Below, piece after piece: positions 21,939 to 33,603 of a stretch of 64,000 nucleotides of DNA. Under the pieces are notes generated by a model. That model was not told the origin of the DNA, searched no databases, and saw only the letters and a list, made by a program, of their open reading frames with translations. The translations under genes were made by a program, and so were the position numbers. Positions within the stretch are counted from its first letter, which is position 1. Each line of letters begins with the position of its first letter. The stretch spans positions 992,001 to 1,056,000 of the forward strand of contig UWYS01000006.1 of assembly GCA_900291925.1 (NCBI GenBank). The letters run 5' to 3'. The DNA comes from Thecaphora thlaspeos. Its lineage: Eukaryota; Basidiomycota; Ustilaginomycetes; Urocystidales; Glomosporiaceae.

Positions 21939-23553
21939 TTAAAGGCGCGAGATGATGCTAGCGGTAAAGGCCTTGGTGCCAAGCTTTCCGCCGAGGTCTC
22001 CTGTCCTGTCGCCGGATGCGATCGTCTTGAAGACGGCGTTCTCGATCTGCGCCGCCTTGTCGAAGAACGACATGTGCCTGAGCATCATGATGGAGCTGAG
22101 CAGCAGCGCCGTCGGGTTGGCCTTGTCCTGGCCGGCAATGTCCGGGGCCGAGCCGTGGACCGCCTCAAAGATCGAAGCGTCCTTGCCGATGTTTCCCGAG
22201 GGTGTCAGGCCGAGACCGCCGATGAGGCCGGCGCACATGTCCGACAGAATGTCTCCGTACAGGTTGGGCATCACCATGACTCGGTCGTCGTACGGGGCCG
22301 GGTCCTGGACGATGCGGAGGCAGGCGCGGTCGAGCAGGTCCTCGTCGTAAGCGATGTCGGGGTACTCCTTGGCGACTTGTCGGCAGGCGTGCAGGAACAT
22401 GCCGTCAGACATCCTCCTACGGGGCCGAGAGAGGGATCAGGCGAGCAGGCCGAGAGAGGGGGACGCAGGGGCAAGGTCTGTCAGCAATCTGCCATAGCCG
22501 CACAGATCGCCAGAGCCAAGGATAGGGACAGGGTGAGCCGCGAAGCGGGCCGCACACTTACATGATGGGTGCCTTGTGGACGGCAGTGACCTTGTTCCTG
22601 CCGTTCTGTTGGGCGTGGTGGAAGGCGTAGCGAGCGACACGCTCCGAGGCCTCGTAGGTGATGAGCTTGATCGACTGGACGACGCCGTCGACGACCTCGT
22701 GCTCGATGCCCGAGTACTCTCCCTCGGTGTTCTCACGGATGAGGACGGTGTCGACGTTGTCGTAGGCCGTCTTGTAGCCCTCGATCGACTTGCAAGGGCG
22801 GACGTTGGCAAAGAGCGAGAAGGTGCGGCGGAGCGTCAGGTTGAGCGAGACGTGGCCCTTTCCGATGGGGGTAGCGAGGGGGCCTGCGAGGTGAGCAAGA
22901 CAGTCGAAAGAGCGTTGGTCGGTCAGCTTTGCCTTTGCGACGTGCGGTGCGGCGAGGCTCGAACGAAGCTCCTTCCCTGATTCCTGGCAGCCACCCTTCC
23001 TTGCAGCCTGATGCGGCTGCGTCTGACGTCCAATCAGTGGCGGCGGCGGCCCGAGAGACCAACAGCTTTTCCGCAACTGTGGTCTGATCTGCTGGCCTTC
23101 TCCTGTGTGCTTGCCGAGTCCTAACTCTGACGTCGTAACCTGCCGCTTGCATCCCTGCCGCTGCTGCGGCCACGCTGTGCGATGCCTACCCTTGAGAGCG
23201 ACAGTGTTCTTCTTGATGGAGGCGATGGACTCCTCGGGAATAGTCTGCTTTCCGTTCTTGATGAAAGGGGCGACCGAGACCTCCTCCCACTTGATGGGGA
23301 CCTGTGCAGCCTTGTAGATTTCCTTTACGGCGTTGGAGACCTCGGGGCCGATGCCGTCTCCGGGGATGAGGGTGACGGTGTAGTTGCCGTCGGAGCCCTT
23401 CTGCTTAGAGTAGGTCGAGGTGGGAGCATTTGTGACGGGCATGGCGAGTCCTCGGACAGCCATCAAGGAGGTCGACTTGAGCGCCGAAGGGGCGACGGTG
23501 GGTCGCTTGCACATCGAGGCGCTAGCCATGCGGAAGGCGGGGGCGGAGAACAT
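21939..23553 (-). CDS. IDH2: NAD-dependent isocitrate dehydrogenase, catalytic (IDH2-type) subunit, mitochondrial
   Basis: Three minus-strand exons (23553-23190, 22883-22562, 22416-21939) give 387 aa. The donors are GTAGGC and GTAAGT; the first intron is 306 nt, long for this window. The N-terminus is basic and Ser/Ala-rich, a mitochondrial presequence. [12 protein letters not shown] opens the fold. [20 protein letters not shown] keeps the Arg residues and ANVRP signature of the catalytic subunit. [30 protein letters not shown] and [22 protein letters not shown] complete the isocitrate, metal and NAD sites. The enzyme oxidises isocitrate to 2-oxoglutarate in the TCA cycle as a hetero-oligomer with IDH1, whose gene starts 1.1 kb away on the other strand. 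The ATG at 23553 is the first Met of the long open upstream frame. Confidence 0.95.
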
Positions 23554-24687
23554 GCTGGGCAGAAGGTGTAGGTGGGAGGCGGGGCGAGGCTGAGGAGAGA
23601 TGGTCGGACGAGGCGACGAGGACGAGGATGAGGGTGGAGTCGGAAGAAGTGGTGTTGCGAGGTCGGCGAACGTCGCGAAACAGCGCACGGCGACGACGGC
23701 GGCGGCGGTGGCGGTGGCGGCAGCGGCAGCACCACCAAGAGGCAGCTCGTCCTCTCTGCGTCTGCCTCGCGCTCCTCTCTTTCCCTCGCTTTTCCTTCTG
23801 CTGGCTGCGCGTCCCTCGTCCGCCCGCACACAGGAAGAGAAAAAAAATCGGTCCGTGGGCGCGTGCTTAGCCCGACACGGCGCCAAAAGGTACGCATACA
23901 GTACACCGCACAGCGCCGCCCGCTCATGGATCCAGACCGCATCACGGGCCAGTGGAGGAGGCCTGGCAGCTCAAGCGTGTTATTCCTGTACGGATCGGCT
24001 TCGACGGGTCGGCAATTCCGACACCAGAGTGAGGGCCCTATCAAAGCCGATCGACCCTATCGGCCTCCCGTCGGAACAATCCGGCCTCAAGGCTGGGCCC
24101 GCCAGGGTCTGGTCTGGGCGGTGTGGTTTCGAATTTTTTTATCAGAGCAACAGAGCAGCAGCAGCAGCAGCATCGTCGTTGGATCTACTGTATCTACAGT
24201 ACATCGACACGCCTCGCCGGTGGTCGGGAGACGAGCGCCGTCCGGCAAGGCCGACGCACTTTGAACGATGGCGGAGGCTGCAGGCAAGGGTTCAGCTCTC
24301 GACAGAGAGAAAACCGCTAGAGCAGTTGCGCCTCTCGACGCCCGGCGCTGCAGCAGCAGGCTAACTACGTCTTTAGTTTAGGGCTAACCTAGAGGCGGGT
24401 GCGGAGGGTGTCGGTGCCCGACTTTTTTCTTCTTCTTCCTCGCCGCGCCGCACAGCCAGCCAAGCAGGCCAGGAGGGCGGCAAACAGACAGAACTTACAC
24501 GAAAGACAGACACCGTCGGGCCCTGCCGTGGTTGCTCGGCGGTACCGATCGCTCCGCTCCTCTCTCGCTGTGCTCGTTCCCCCCTCCCGCTCGCCGTCGA
24601 CGCCACACCTCCTTTCTTCCAGCTCCATCTCCATTCGCCACCATCCTCTTCCCCCTACTCACGCCGTCCATATACACGCCTAGCATC
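23554..24687. promoter_or_regulatory. Shared divergent promoter of IDH2 and IDH1
   Basis: This 1134-bp region lies between the two start codons and must hold both promoters. It contains TACAGTA-type motifs at 23897, 24186 and 24195, the last two as an inverted TACTGTA/TACAGTA pair. A short (AGC)n run lies near 24152-24171, and a C/T-rich leader precedes the IDH1 ATG. I see no clear TATA box. Coordinated control of the two subunits is an inference from the arrangement. Confidence 0.6.
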
Positions 24688-26392
24688 ATGAACTCCCTCC
24701 GACAACTCACCCGCGCTGCCGCCCCGGCCCTCAGGCAGGCTATCGCCCCCTCGGTCGCCATTCCTAACGCCTCGCAGATCCTCCGACCGGCCACCACCCT
24801 CGCCGCCGGCACACCCAAGATCTCAAAGGTAAGCAAGCAACCGCAGCAGCAGCTTCGCCTTAGGCCGCCGAACGTGTGCCAGAAGCGGTGGGTCTCTTTC
24901 CACATCCTGGCCAGCGACTGAGGTACGGCGACGTGCAGATCGCAGACAAGGCGGCCCACCGCAAAGGACAAGGAAAGCGCCAAGATCCATCGCCCTACAG
25001 CTCACTGACACGCTGCTCTACGCCCTTTGACTACCTGTGTCTGCTTTTTCCTTCCACATCAACTGCAGGGCCCTACCAAGTACGGAGGCGTCTACACCGT
25101 CACCCTGATCCCGGGAGATGGTGTCGGTGTCGAGATTACTGACTCGGTCAAGGAGATCTTCGAGGCCATGAACGTCCCCGTCGAGTGGGAGCAGTTCAAC
25201 GTCTCTGGCGAAACCCACGGCTCCGAGGCCCTCTTCAAGGAGGCCATGGAGTCGCTCAAGCGGAACAAGGTCGGACTCAAGGGCATCCTCTTCACCCCGC
25301 TCGAGACCGGCTCCCACAATTCGTGGAACGTCGCCATGCGCCAGCAGCTCGACATCTACGCCTCGCTCGTCGTCTGCAAGTCGCTCCCCGGCTACCCCAC
25401 CCGACACAAGGACGTCGATTTTGCCATCATCCGTGAGAACACCGAGGGAGAGTACTCCGGCCTCGAGCACTCGTCCTACCCTGGCGTCGTCGAGTCGCTC
25501 AAGGTCTCGACCCGCGTCAAGGCCGAGCGTATCTCGCGCTTCGCCTTCGACTTTGCCCTCAAGAACGGAAGGAAGAAGGTCACCTGCGTCCACAAGGCCA
25601 ACATCATGAAGCTTGGCGACGGCCTTTTCCTCAACACCTTCAGGAAGGTCGCCGAGGAGTACAAGAGCAGCGGCATCGAGAGCAACGACATGATTGTCGA
25701 CAACACGTGAGTGTCCGATTTCGGCGCAGGTACGAGACGCAGAAGAGCGGAATGTCAGGGAGTCGAGGGAGACAGACAGCGGGGACGAAGTCCGTAAGCG
25801 CGGGGCTGAGCGACAGGGGATCACCCCAACATGAGAGCATCCAATGAAGAAGGAGCGGTCTTATTGGCGGGTAGAAGGCGTCACGGAGGAACGATTGCAG
25901 AAGGAACCTCGGAAGTGTCGGGCTGGTTGATGCTAGGAAAGCGGAGCGACACCGCGCTGACAAGTAGAACCTTCGGCCCTTGTTCACCTCTCTTCACGGA
26001 TGCACAGATCGATGCAGCTCGTCTCGCGCCCGCAGCAGTTCGACGTCATGGTGATGCCCAACCTGTACGGCAACATTGTCTCCAACATCGGCGCTGCCCT
26101 CGTCGGTGGACCGGGTACCGTGCCCGGCTGCAACATTGGCCGCGAGTACGCGCTGTACGAGCCCGGCTGCCGCCACGTTGCCAAGGACATCATGGGCACC
26201 AACGCTGCGAACCCGGCTGCCATGATCCTGAGCGCCACCATGATGCTGCGCCACCTCGGCCTCGATAACCAAGCCAATCAGATTGCCGAGTCCGTCTACA
26301 AGGTCATCCTCGACGGCAAGGTCAGGACGGCCGACATGGGCGGCAAGTCAAAGACGCACGAGTTCACCCAGGCCGTCCTGTCTAACCTCTAA
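24688..26392 (+). CDS. IDH1: NAD-dependent isocitrate dehydrogenase, regulatory (IDH1-type) subunit, mitochondrial
   Basis: Three exons (24688-24828, 25069-25706, 26008-26392) give 387 aa, by coincidence the same length as IDH2. The donors are GTAAGC and GTGAGT; the acceptors are TGCAG and CACAG. Exon 1 codes the basic mitochondrial presequence. [42 protein letters not shown] and DNTSMQLVSRPQQFDVMV mark the family. Where the catalytic subunit has FANVRPCKS, this one reads YASLVVCKSLPG, and YEPGCRHVAKDI replaces [11 protein letters not shown]. These are the changes that make the yeast IDH1 subunit a regulatory one that binds citrate and AMP. It partners the IDH2 product in the mitochondrial matrix. 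Confidence 0.95.
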
Positions 26393-27135
26393 GATAGATG
26401 GGATGCGGGGGGTCTCCCCCCCCCCTTTCACCGCCGGCTGGCGCGCCGACGGCCTAGAAGAATGGCGTTGGAGCAGGAGGGAACGCGAATCGTCTGACAT
26501 TGTCCCCCATGTCCGCTACGAGAGACGCCTGACACGAAACAAAAAAGAAGGGCGACACGGGGACAAGACGATTGGGCTTCAGTGGCCGTTATGCACAGAC
26601 GCGGAAGCACCTCATTATTTTGATATGATGAAAGGTAAATGCAAAGCCGTACGGAAAATTACTTGAGGACCGTCTGTGATGGCCAGCTCAAAAGGCCGTG
26701 ACGATTAGGGTCCGTCACGGACGATTGAACCCACCAGAAAAAGGACGGCTGTGTGTGTGATGACCAACACGTAGGATCTTGAACCCAACATCCAGACAGA
26801 CAGGGAAAGGTGTTTTTTGCAGTGTAGCGAAGGTGATTGATATCATGATGGTAAGGGATATAGTAGGGTTTTACGATGAGGGAATATACGGGGCGGGACG
26901 ATGTCTGGCAGGAAAAGCGTGTGGCAGCAAAGTGGCGAAGAGGTACGCCGCCGGAGGGTTTATTGCGGGTTGTCGATGCGAGGTTTGCGTGCAATGACAA
27001 ATTAGGAAGAAGAGAGAGAGAGAGAGAATGTTCCTTCCCTCTTGGTGGTATACAAGACTGAACGAAGTAGATGCTTCGAATGGGATAGGACCGGAGGAGG
27101 GGATGGGAGGAGAGGGAGGGGGGAAGGGACAAAAG
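26393..27135. other. Convergent 3' spacer
   Basis: This 743-bp stretch lies between IDH1 and the hypothetical minus gene. A G6/C10 inverted run at about 26406-26425 could form a stable hairpin just after the IDH1 stop. The rest is AT-richer than its surroundings, with a short GA repeat near 27010-27027. No gene is visible. Confidence 0.5.
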
Positions 27136-28203
27136 CTACGCTCGACCTCGACCTCGACTATGCGATCGGAAAGCGGGCGCGGGAAGACGATGCGGCAGCG
27201 GAGCTTTGCAAAAGTTAGGTCCGGCATAGCTTAAACCGACGGTATGGTTGCTGTACGAGTCAGAGTGATCGTTGGTCGGATTGCTAGTCTTCTTGGGTGT
27301 GCCACAGTAGTGGTAGTAGTTTTGGGCGTGCAAGGCGGTCGAGAATGCGACGGTGCGGTCGGGAAGCTGGTTGGCGAGGGTGGCATGGTGCGGTTCTGGA
27401 CTGGTAGGGTCGAAATCGCAGACGCTGCTGCATGACGAGGAAGGTGAGTCGAGATGCGGTAGCGATGACGAGGAACTGAGAGCGGGCGAGTGGCATCTCT
27501 GCTCGGCGTCGAGTCGAGACGAGGTGGATGCGGCTGGTCGGCTGCCCTCTCGCACGTCGGCGCCATAGACGACGTAGAGCGGTCCGTCGGTGGCTGGATG
27601 ATACCACGTCGGGAGATCCGAGATGCTCTCGCTGCTCGACACCTCTGCGAGGCCCTTGGAAGCGATCGGAAGCGGGACCGCGACAGTAGTTGTCGCGCCG
27701 TGGCCGCTAAGGTGCAAGGACATCTGCGGACCATAGCGCGTCATATGCAAGCGGAGAGGCGCCGGCTGCTGAGACGACTGTCGTCCTCGTCGCGCGTGCT
27801 CCACCCCGTCGAGGGAGATGACGATGGGTTCCAGCATCGTCGGCTGGCTCGACTGGCTCTCGAGCATCTCTCGCTGCTGCCAGGTGAGGCTGCACTCGGC
27901 GTCGCAGCGTCGACCCTGCAGCAAGTGTCGGCTCCGTCGCGAGACAGGCACGGCGTCGTTGCCCAACGGCCGAGAGCGATTCGCGACGCGCCCCTGCTGC
28001 TGCTGCTGCTGCGCTCGCGTCGAATGGCAAGGTGCGCCGCACCGCTCGCCCGCCTGCGTCGCTGCGGCGTGTTCCGACGCCTTGCCTGACTTGTTGCCGT
28101 GCATCGGTATAAAAGCCGGTCGCAGCGGTAGCTGGTGCTTGGTGCGTGAACCACTCGCCTTGCCGCTGCACGCCATCGTTGAATGCTGCGAGAGAGGAGT
28201 CAT
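27136..28203 (-). CDS. Hypothetical protein with poly-Gln run
   Basis: A single minus-strand exon of 356 codons starts at the ATG at 28203 (MTPLSQHSTMACSGK). The same frame stays open upstream to another ATG at 28632, which would give 498 aa, but that extension reads like a translated C/T-rich leader (Pro, Ser, Leu). The protein holds a run of six Gln residues, a Cys/Arg-rich middle, and a more ordered part with ISLDGVEHARRG, LRLHMTRYGPQMSLHLSG and WYHPATDGPLYVVYGADV, then a Ser-rich tail. I do not recognise the family. Codon use and the ordered central segment support a real gene. Confidence 0.6.
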   Translation of the reverse strand: MTPLSQHSTMACSGKASGSRTKHQLPLRPAFIPMHGNKSGKASEHAAATQAGERCGAPCHSTRAQQQQQQGRVANRSRPLGNDAVPVSRRSRHLLQGRRCDAECSLTWQQREMLESQSSQPTMLEPIVISLDGVEHARRGRQSSQQPAPLRLHMTRYGPQMSLHLSGHGATTTVAVPLPIASKGLAEVSSSESISDLPTWYHPATDGPLYVVYGADVREGSRPAASTSSRLDAEQRCHSPALSSSSSLPHLDSPSSSCSSVCDFDPTSPEPHHATLANQLPDRTVAFSTALHAQNYYHYCGTPKKTSNPTNDHSDSYSNHTVGLSYAGPNFCKAPLPHRLPAPAFRSHSRGRGRA

Positions 28204-29403
28204 GGGAAACGCAGCTGCCTGTGCAGAGGAGGGTAGAGGACTAGAGGAGAGGAGAGGAAAAGGGACGCGCTTATAGAAATGCTGGATGGTGCTGACTGAG
28301 CGGAAGATGGGGTGAACGGTGGTTGATGCTGCGACGAGAAGAAGACGGTGCACTGGAACAGAAAGAATGCCGAGGGACTTGTGTGTTCTGTAACGAGATA
28401 GAAAGAGAGACGAGATATGATGCGAGAGGATGCCAGGGGCGATCAAGGGGACACGATGATGAATGAGGTGTGCTTTTGGGGGTTGCGATGATGGAGGGAA
28501 CGAAGGACGAGTGGGGTTCAGGAGAGGCAAGAGGAGGGAGACGAGGGGCGAGGCAGGGGCAGGGGCAGGGGCAGGGATAGTTAATCGAGTCGAGGATGGG
28601 AGGGTGCGCGGTGCCCCTCGTCGTGTCGCCATGAGACGCCCTCGACAGCAAAGACCAGTCAAGTTAGACGATGGTTAGAGCAGCCTAGCAAGGGAGGGTA
28701 GCTCGACGCGGGCCTCCCGCCGTGGGCGCGCAAAGGCCCTTGCGGTGCCCGACGATGAGGCGGAGCAGCTCAGCCCAGCCCAAGCCTCGCTTTGACCGTC
28801 ACCCGAAAGCGAAAGGCAGTCCATGACACGCGCTCCGCCTCTTGTCTCGTAAAGGAAAGAGAAGGGGGGGGGAAGAGGGAGCAAGACGGGGAGAAAGACA
28901 GGTGACGCTACGCTGGTGACATATGTAGAGACTAGATGACACTGAGGGCCAAAGGAGAAGAGGCTGGCAAGGAACAGCCCCAGATGGGCTAGGGCAAGGG
29001 CAAGGGCAAGAGAGCACTTGGCTTGAATGGGCTCCATGCAGAGTCCAAGATATCTTGGGATGTTGGTCGCCGTTCTATATACGCTGGAGTTAACGACGTT
29101 AAACGATGGGCCGAGGTCCCATCGCCGCGTCCGCCCAGCCGCACACCAGCGGTCCGCGCTCCAAACAGCCACGACGCCCGCGTTGGGCCCTGGCCATCGT
29201 CGGATCCGCTCGTGCTGCTCTCCTTTCTCGGATCCACCAGTGTCGCTCTCGGTGTTACAAGTCGCCGCTCAAGAACGACGGCCTGCTACACACTTCTCAA
29301 CAAACGCACACACACATACCCTCCTAACCCAAGCACGCTCGCCATGCAAACGTGCCGCCGTCGGTTGCGCACCACCTGAGCCACCAATTCTCAAACAACG
29401 GCA
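28204..29403. promoter_or_regulatory. Upstream region of the hypothetical gene; TATA box and possible small upstream frame
   Basis: TATATAG on the minus strand (29081-29075) is the best TATA box between SYF1 and the hypothetical gene. An ATG at 29037, about 40 bases downstream, opens a 120-codon frame ending at 28675. It starts MEPIQAKCSLALALALAHLG and looks like a signal peptide, but the Ala-Leu repeat comes from a simple GGGCAA repeat (about 28992-29010). It may be an upstream reading frame in a long leader or chance. A second simple repeat (GGGGCA)n lies at about 28553-28578. Confidence 0.35.
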
Positions 29404-32400
29404 CTACAAAAGATCATCGTCCTCCTCATCGTCACCTCCGACCTTTTCGGCGTTCTCCTTCCCTCCCCCTTCGTCGACCGTCTTTGGCGCCAATACCGCC
29501 GAGGCAGCGACGAAAGCAGGTTGTCTCCCCGCAGCAGCTTCCAGACGTGCCATCGGATCAGTTGCGACTGCATCGTCTGCTGCTGCAGCGGCGGTGACCT
29601 TGTTTCGTTGAGTTACAGACATGGCCGACGCGGCGATGTAGGATACATCCGTGTTGAACTGCGCTTGTACGGAACGCTTGATACGCACTGTCGTAGTTGT
29701 GAGACCGAGCGGTGAACAGCGAACGGTCAGCGAGGATGAGAGAGGAAGGGAGCACAGACATTCAGAGCCCCCGAGTGACTGATCAACTTACGCATCTCTC
29801 GGAACGTGTCCTCCGAGCCCGTCTCGATCTCGAACTTGTTCCACTCCTTCCAAAAGTCGGTTTGCGTCTGCAGCGTAGGGAAAGAGGGGGTCCGTGCATC
29901 GGTCAGCGATCTAGTCTCTCGAGCCACACGGATGAAGAATGCTACGCTGAGCGGCAATCGTCTCAAACTCACCCTTGGATCGCAGAATTGCGAGGCGTGG
30001 GCGTAGATGGCGCGAGCCCGGTCGATCTCGCCCAGCTTCCGCTCAAGGTTGGCGAATCGGATGCACATGTCGGCCGTTTGCCGGTCCGGCAGCGATTCGA
30101 TCGCCCGCTCGTAGATTGGCCTCGTCGCTGCAAGGCCAAAGTTGGCCGCAGCCTTGGCAATGTAGAAGGTGTACATCTGCGCATCGAGGGGATACGAGAA
30201 AGGTGTGGGTGCAGATGTAAGAAAAACGATCAGTCCACGGTGCGGAGCGGGATGGAGCAGAGGGTGACTCGAAACTCACGTCGAATCGATCGTCGCTTGC
30301 CACGAGCCGGGTGGCCCGGTCGTAGATGTTCATCGCCCGCTTGGCCAGGCCATGCTCCTCCTCGAGCTTGCCGTACATCAGCAGGATCGGCTTGCAGTAC
30401 TTTGGAGGACACTTGTCGAGTGCCTGCTCAAACAGGTCTCTCGCCCGCTCGAGCTTGCTGCCGCCGTACCGCTTGACGAATTTGCTCAGGTAGACGTTCC
30501 ACAACTCGAAGGCGACGGGGTAGGTGAAGACCTCGACGCCGCGCTCATAGACCTTGAAGCTCTCTTCGTAGTATCGGTTGTCCTCGAGGAAGGCGGCGTA
30601 ATTGATGATGATTTGGGCATTGGCAATCTTGAGCTCGAGCATGCGGTCGTACACGCGCTTGGCGCTCTCGACGTCGCCCAGCGACTCCTCCAGGTCGACA
30701 TAGAAGCTCCACAGCTTGAGCGACTTGAAGAGGCGGGTCTGCGGCGGCAGCGTGTCGTCGTGGTAGGCTACGTTCTTTGTGTTGCGCGGCGTCGCGACGC
30801 TGCGCGCCATAACACGGATCGCCTCGTCGTAGTTAGAGTGACGCACCTCCATCTCGGCCCACTCACACCACACCTCGGCCAGATCGTCGACCTTGCGGAA
30901 CGGCACAGTGATCGCCTTTTCGAAGATCTTGCGCGCCGACTCGAGGTCCGGCTCGACCGTCTCCGGCTCCGCCCGCCCCGCCGAGCCGCCCTCTTCGTAG
31001 AAGCGGGCAAAGTTGAGAAAGAGCTGGTGGAAGTTGGCTGTCGCCTTGCGAGGGTTGACGGTCTCGACCGCCTTGCGGTACGTCTTGACGACCTTGTCGT
31101 CGTCATCTCCGTAGAGCGCGACGCGCTTCTCCCACTCCTGAACGTCGTCCGGGTTGCGACGCAGCAGCACATCGTTAACGAGGAACGGCCGACGCTCCAT
31201 CAGCTCCTCAAAATCCCTCATGCGCTGGTCGAGCTCGGCTTCCTTGTCCTCCCGAGTCTCGCCCTCGTCTTCGCCCTCCTCCTCTTCATCGCCGGCGAGA
31301 TCCTCCATCATAAACGAGATGACGTTTTCGCTCGTCTCAGCGTAGGCATCAAAGATCTGGGTAAAGTCGCGCACGGTGACGACGGAGCGGATCCCCTCCT
31401 CGAACGCCCCCTTGGCCGTGTCGAGCTCGCCGCGCTTAATCCAATAGGTGGCCAGGCCCGTCCAGAGGCGGCCGGCCTGATCGGGGAACCGAGCGAGGCC
31501 GTCGTGCCGGATGATGGAACCGACGCTGAGGAGGCTGCGGTCCATCGGGTCAACGTCGGGCGAGACGGGCGCCGGACGCGCCGCGCCGCCCCTAGTCGCT
31601 GTCGCCCTGGCCCTGACAGAAGCTGGCTTGAAAGGGACGAGCTGCGCGTTGGCCGACACGGCCGCGGAAGCAGCCGAGGCGGAAGGCTCGGCTGCCTCGG
31701 CCTCCTTTTCCTCCTCCGGGCTCAAACCGATCTCTTCTGGGTACTTTTCCGTCAGCTCGAGCCACTCTACGAGCAGCTGATAGGGGCTCTTGCCTTCGGG
31801 GCTAGTGTAGCTGCCATCGGCGGCGCTCCTTGCGAGGCGGAGGAGGAGCTTAGCTGCCTCGAGCGCCTTGGCACCGGGCCCCCTTGTCCTCTTCGCCGCC
31901 TGTTCCTCGTCGACTTCTTCGTCCTCGCGAGCCCCCTCCGCGTCGGCCGCGTCGTCCTCGGTATGAGAGAGGAGGATGGCAACGTAGCGCTCGGTCAGGC
32001 TTGGGTCGATGCGAAGGTAGCGCCTCCATACGCGGAGACAGGTCTCGCCGCCAATGCGCTCTGCCCAGCGCAGATAAACCTTCCAGATGCGCAGGTGGAG
32101 CGAGCCGGGCAGGGTACGGAGGGCGCGGTCGAAGGTCCTGCGTGCGTGTGTGTGAGAAAGGGTGGGCGGGCACTGCGGGTGGAGGAAGAGGGAGAGGTAG
32201 TCGAGCCAAATCCTCGGAACCTGCGTGGCGTTGTAGCGAGAGTGATGAGAGAGCATAGGGAGCTGTTAGCATCGACTGATCGCAGGCAGCGGGGTCGGTG
32301 TGTTAGTGCTCACCCTTGGCAGCCACATGAGGGCTCGTTCGTAACATGCAGCAAGGCTGCGCCATTCGATCCAGCCGGCGATGCCGTCCAGCCCGCCGTT

Positions 32401-32961
32401 GTAACCTGAGCCGTAATCCTGGTGCTCCGTTGCGGCGTCGAGGAGGGTGGGCCCAAAGTCAATGTTTTCCTTTGAAGCCTGGAGGTCGCGCTTGCGCTTT
32501 GCCTCGAAGCCGCCCTTTGGCTCTCCGAGGACAAAGCGGGAGCGTAGCTGTAGGTAGTCGCTCCAGAGCGAGTATCGGGTAGGGAAGTGGGCAAGAGCAC
32601 GTTCGTAGATGCTGGTGATGCGCTGGAGTGCGAGGCGCTGTGATGCGCTCGCGAGCGGGCCGAGGAGGGCAATCTGTGCCGATGAGAGGTTCGAGTCGGG
32701 GTGTGGATGGCGCTGCAGGTTTGTCTCTACGATGTGTGTGATGTAGGAGGACCAGGAGCGGAGGTTGTCCGGGTTGCGGAGAAGTTCCTGCTCAAGAGCG
32801 ATGTCTGCGGCTGGGATGATGTCGAGGTTGATGGCGGGGTTGGGAAAGGGGACGGTGAGCGGGAAGAGGGCGGTGATCTGCTGAAGAGGGTCAAGTGCGT
32901 GGACAGATGCGCCGTCGGCGTCGCCGTTGCGATCCCATCGCTGGACCGTCTTGGCAGGCAT
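29404..32961 (-). CDS. SYF1: Pre-mRNA splicing factor SYF1 (HAT-repeat protein)
   Basis: Five minus-strand exons (32961-32314, 32220-30280, 30176-29973, 29867-29792, 29687-29404) give 1050 aa. All junctions keep frame and family sequence. The protein is built of HAT helix pairs, for example RIWLDYLSLF, ARRTFDRALRTLP, LRIWKVYLRWA, SFYVDLEESLGDVESAKRVYDRM and WNVYLSKFVKRYGGSKLERARDLFEQAL. The last exons carry the SYF1 signature [34 protein letters not shown] followed by an acidic tail. SYF1 (XAB2 in animals) belongs to the Prp19/NTC complex and helps spliceosome activation in the nucleus. An acidic insert lies in the middle of the protein, around DEEEEGEDEGE. Intron 3 (29972-29868) is 105 nt with no in-frame stop, so its retention would not break the frame. 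Confidence 0.94.
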
Positions 32962-33271
32962 GGTGGAGATGACGGGATGTAGCTGCTCGCAAGATGCGAG
33001 CGTGTAGGAGGATGGTGTGGTGGCTCGAGAAGGGAGAGGCAAGGTTGGCTTGCTTCGCGATGGCGCTGCCGTGTCCTCTGCCGCGACCCCGCCACCCTGG
33101 AGAGCCGGCTCCCGGAAAATCGCGCACTCCTCATCCGGCCGGGATCAGGGATAAGGCGAAGGGGTTCAGCTGTGCCCGCGCATGGGGCCAGCGGGGGAAA
33201 GAGGAAAAGGCTCCGAGCGCAGCCGCCAACCCCTCTGGCCACCCTCTCTCTCTCTCTCTCTCTCCCTCTCT

Positions 33272-33306
<35 letters not shown>

Positions 33307-33603
33307 GGCAACTTGCTCTTCCATTCAGGATTGCCTCGTTGTCCGACTGCGCGGCATCGCCACGCCTTGATCCAACACTCTGCTGATTCCTCGCCACCGT
33401 TGAGCGGGCGCACTTGATCACCCGGGGCGACACGCAGTGGGCGCGGAAAAGCGAGGCGCTGCCAAATTAAAGGCTCCGAGGCCACCCGCCCAGCATCGCG
33501 CACCGCAACCTTCCGCCCTTTCACCATCATCATCGCCGCCTCTAGGTAGAGTGTGCAGCACATAGCCGACAATCGCCGCAAAGGCAAGCCCACGCCCGCC
33601 ATC
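32962..33603. promoter_or_regulatory. Divergent promoter of SYF1 and the Zn2Cys6 gene, with microsatellite
   Basis: This 642-bp region between two start codons contains a (CT)n run (33243-33264), a short CT-rich link, and a (CA)n run (about 33274-33302). Such tracts often keep nucleosomes away from divergent promoters. I see no TATA box. Confidence 0.55.

Noticed and set aside
28632..28634. Upstream ATG for the hypothetical gene at 27136-28203
   Set aside because: The added 143 residues read like a translated C/T-rich leader. The ATG at 28203 is preferred, though not proven.
30352..32409. Long + strand open frame of about 685 codons
   Set aside because: It is the antisense of SYF1 exon 2. 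Its composition mirrors the SYF1 codons, and SYF1 is strongly conserved.
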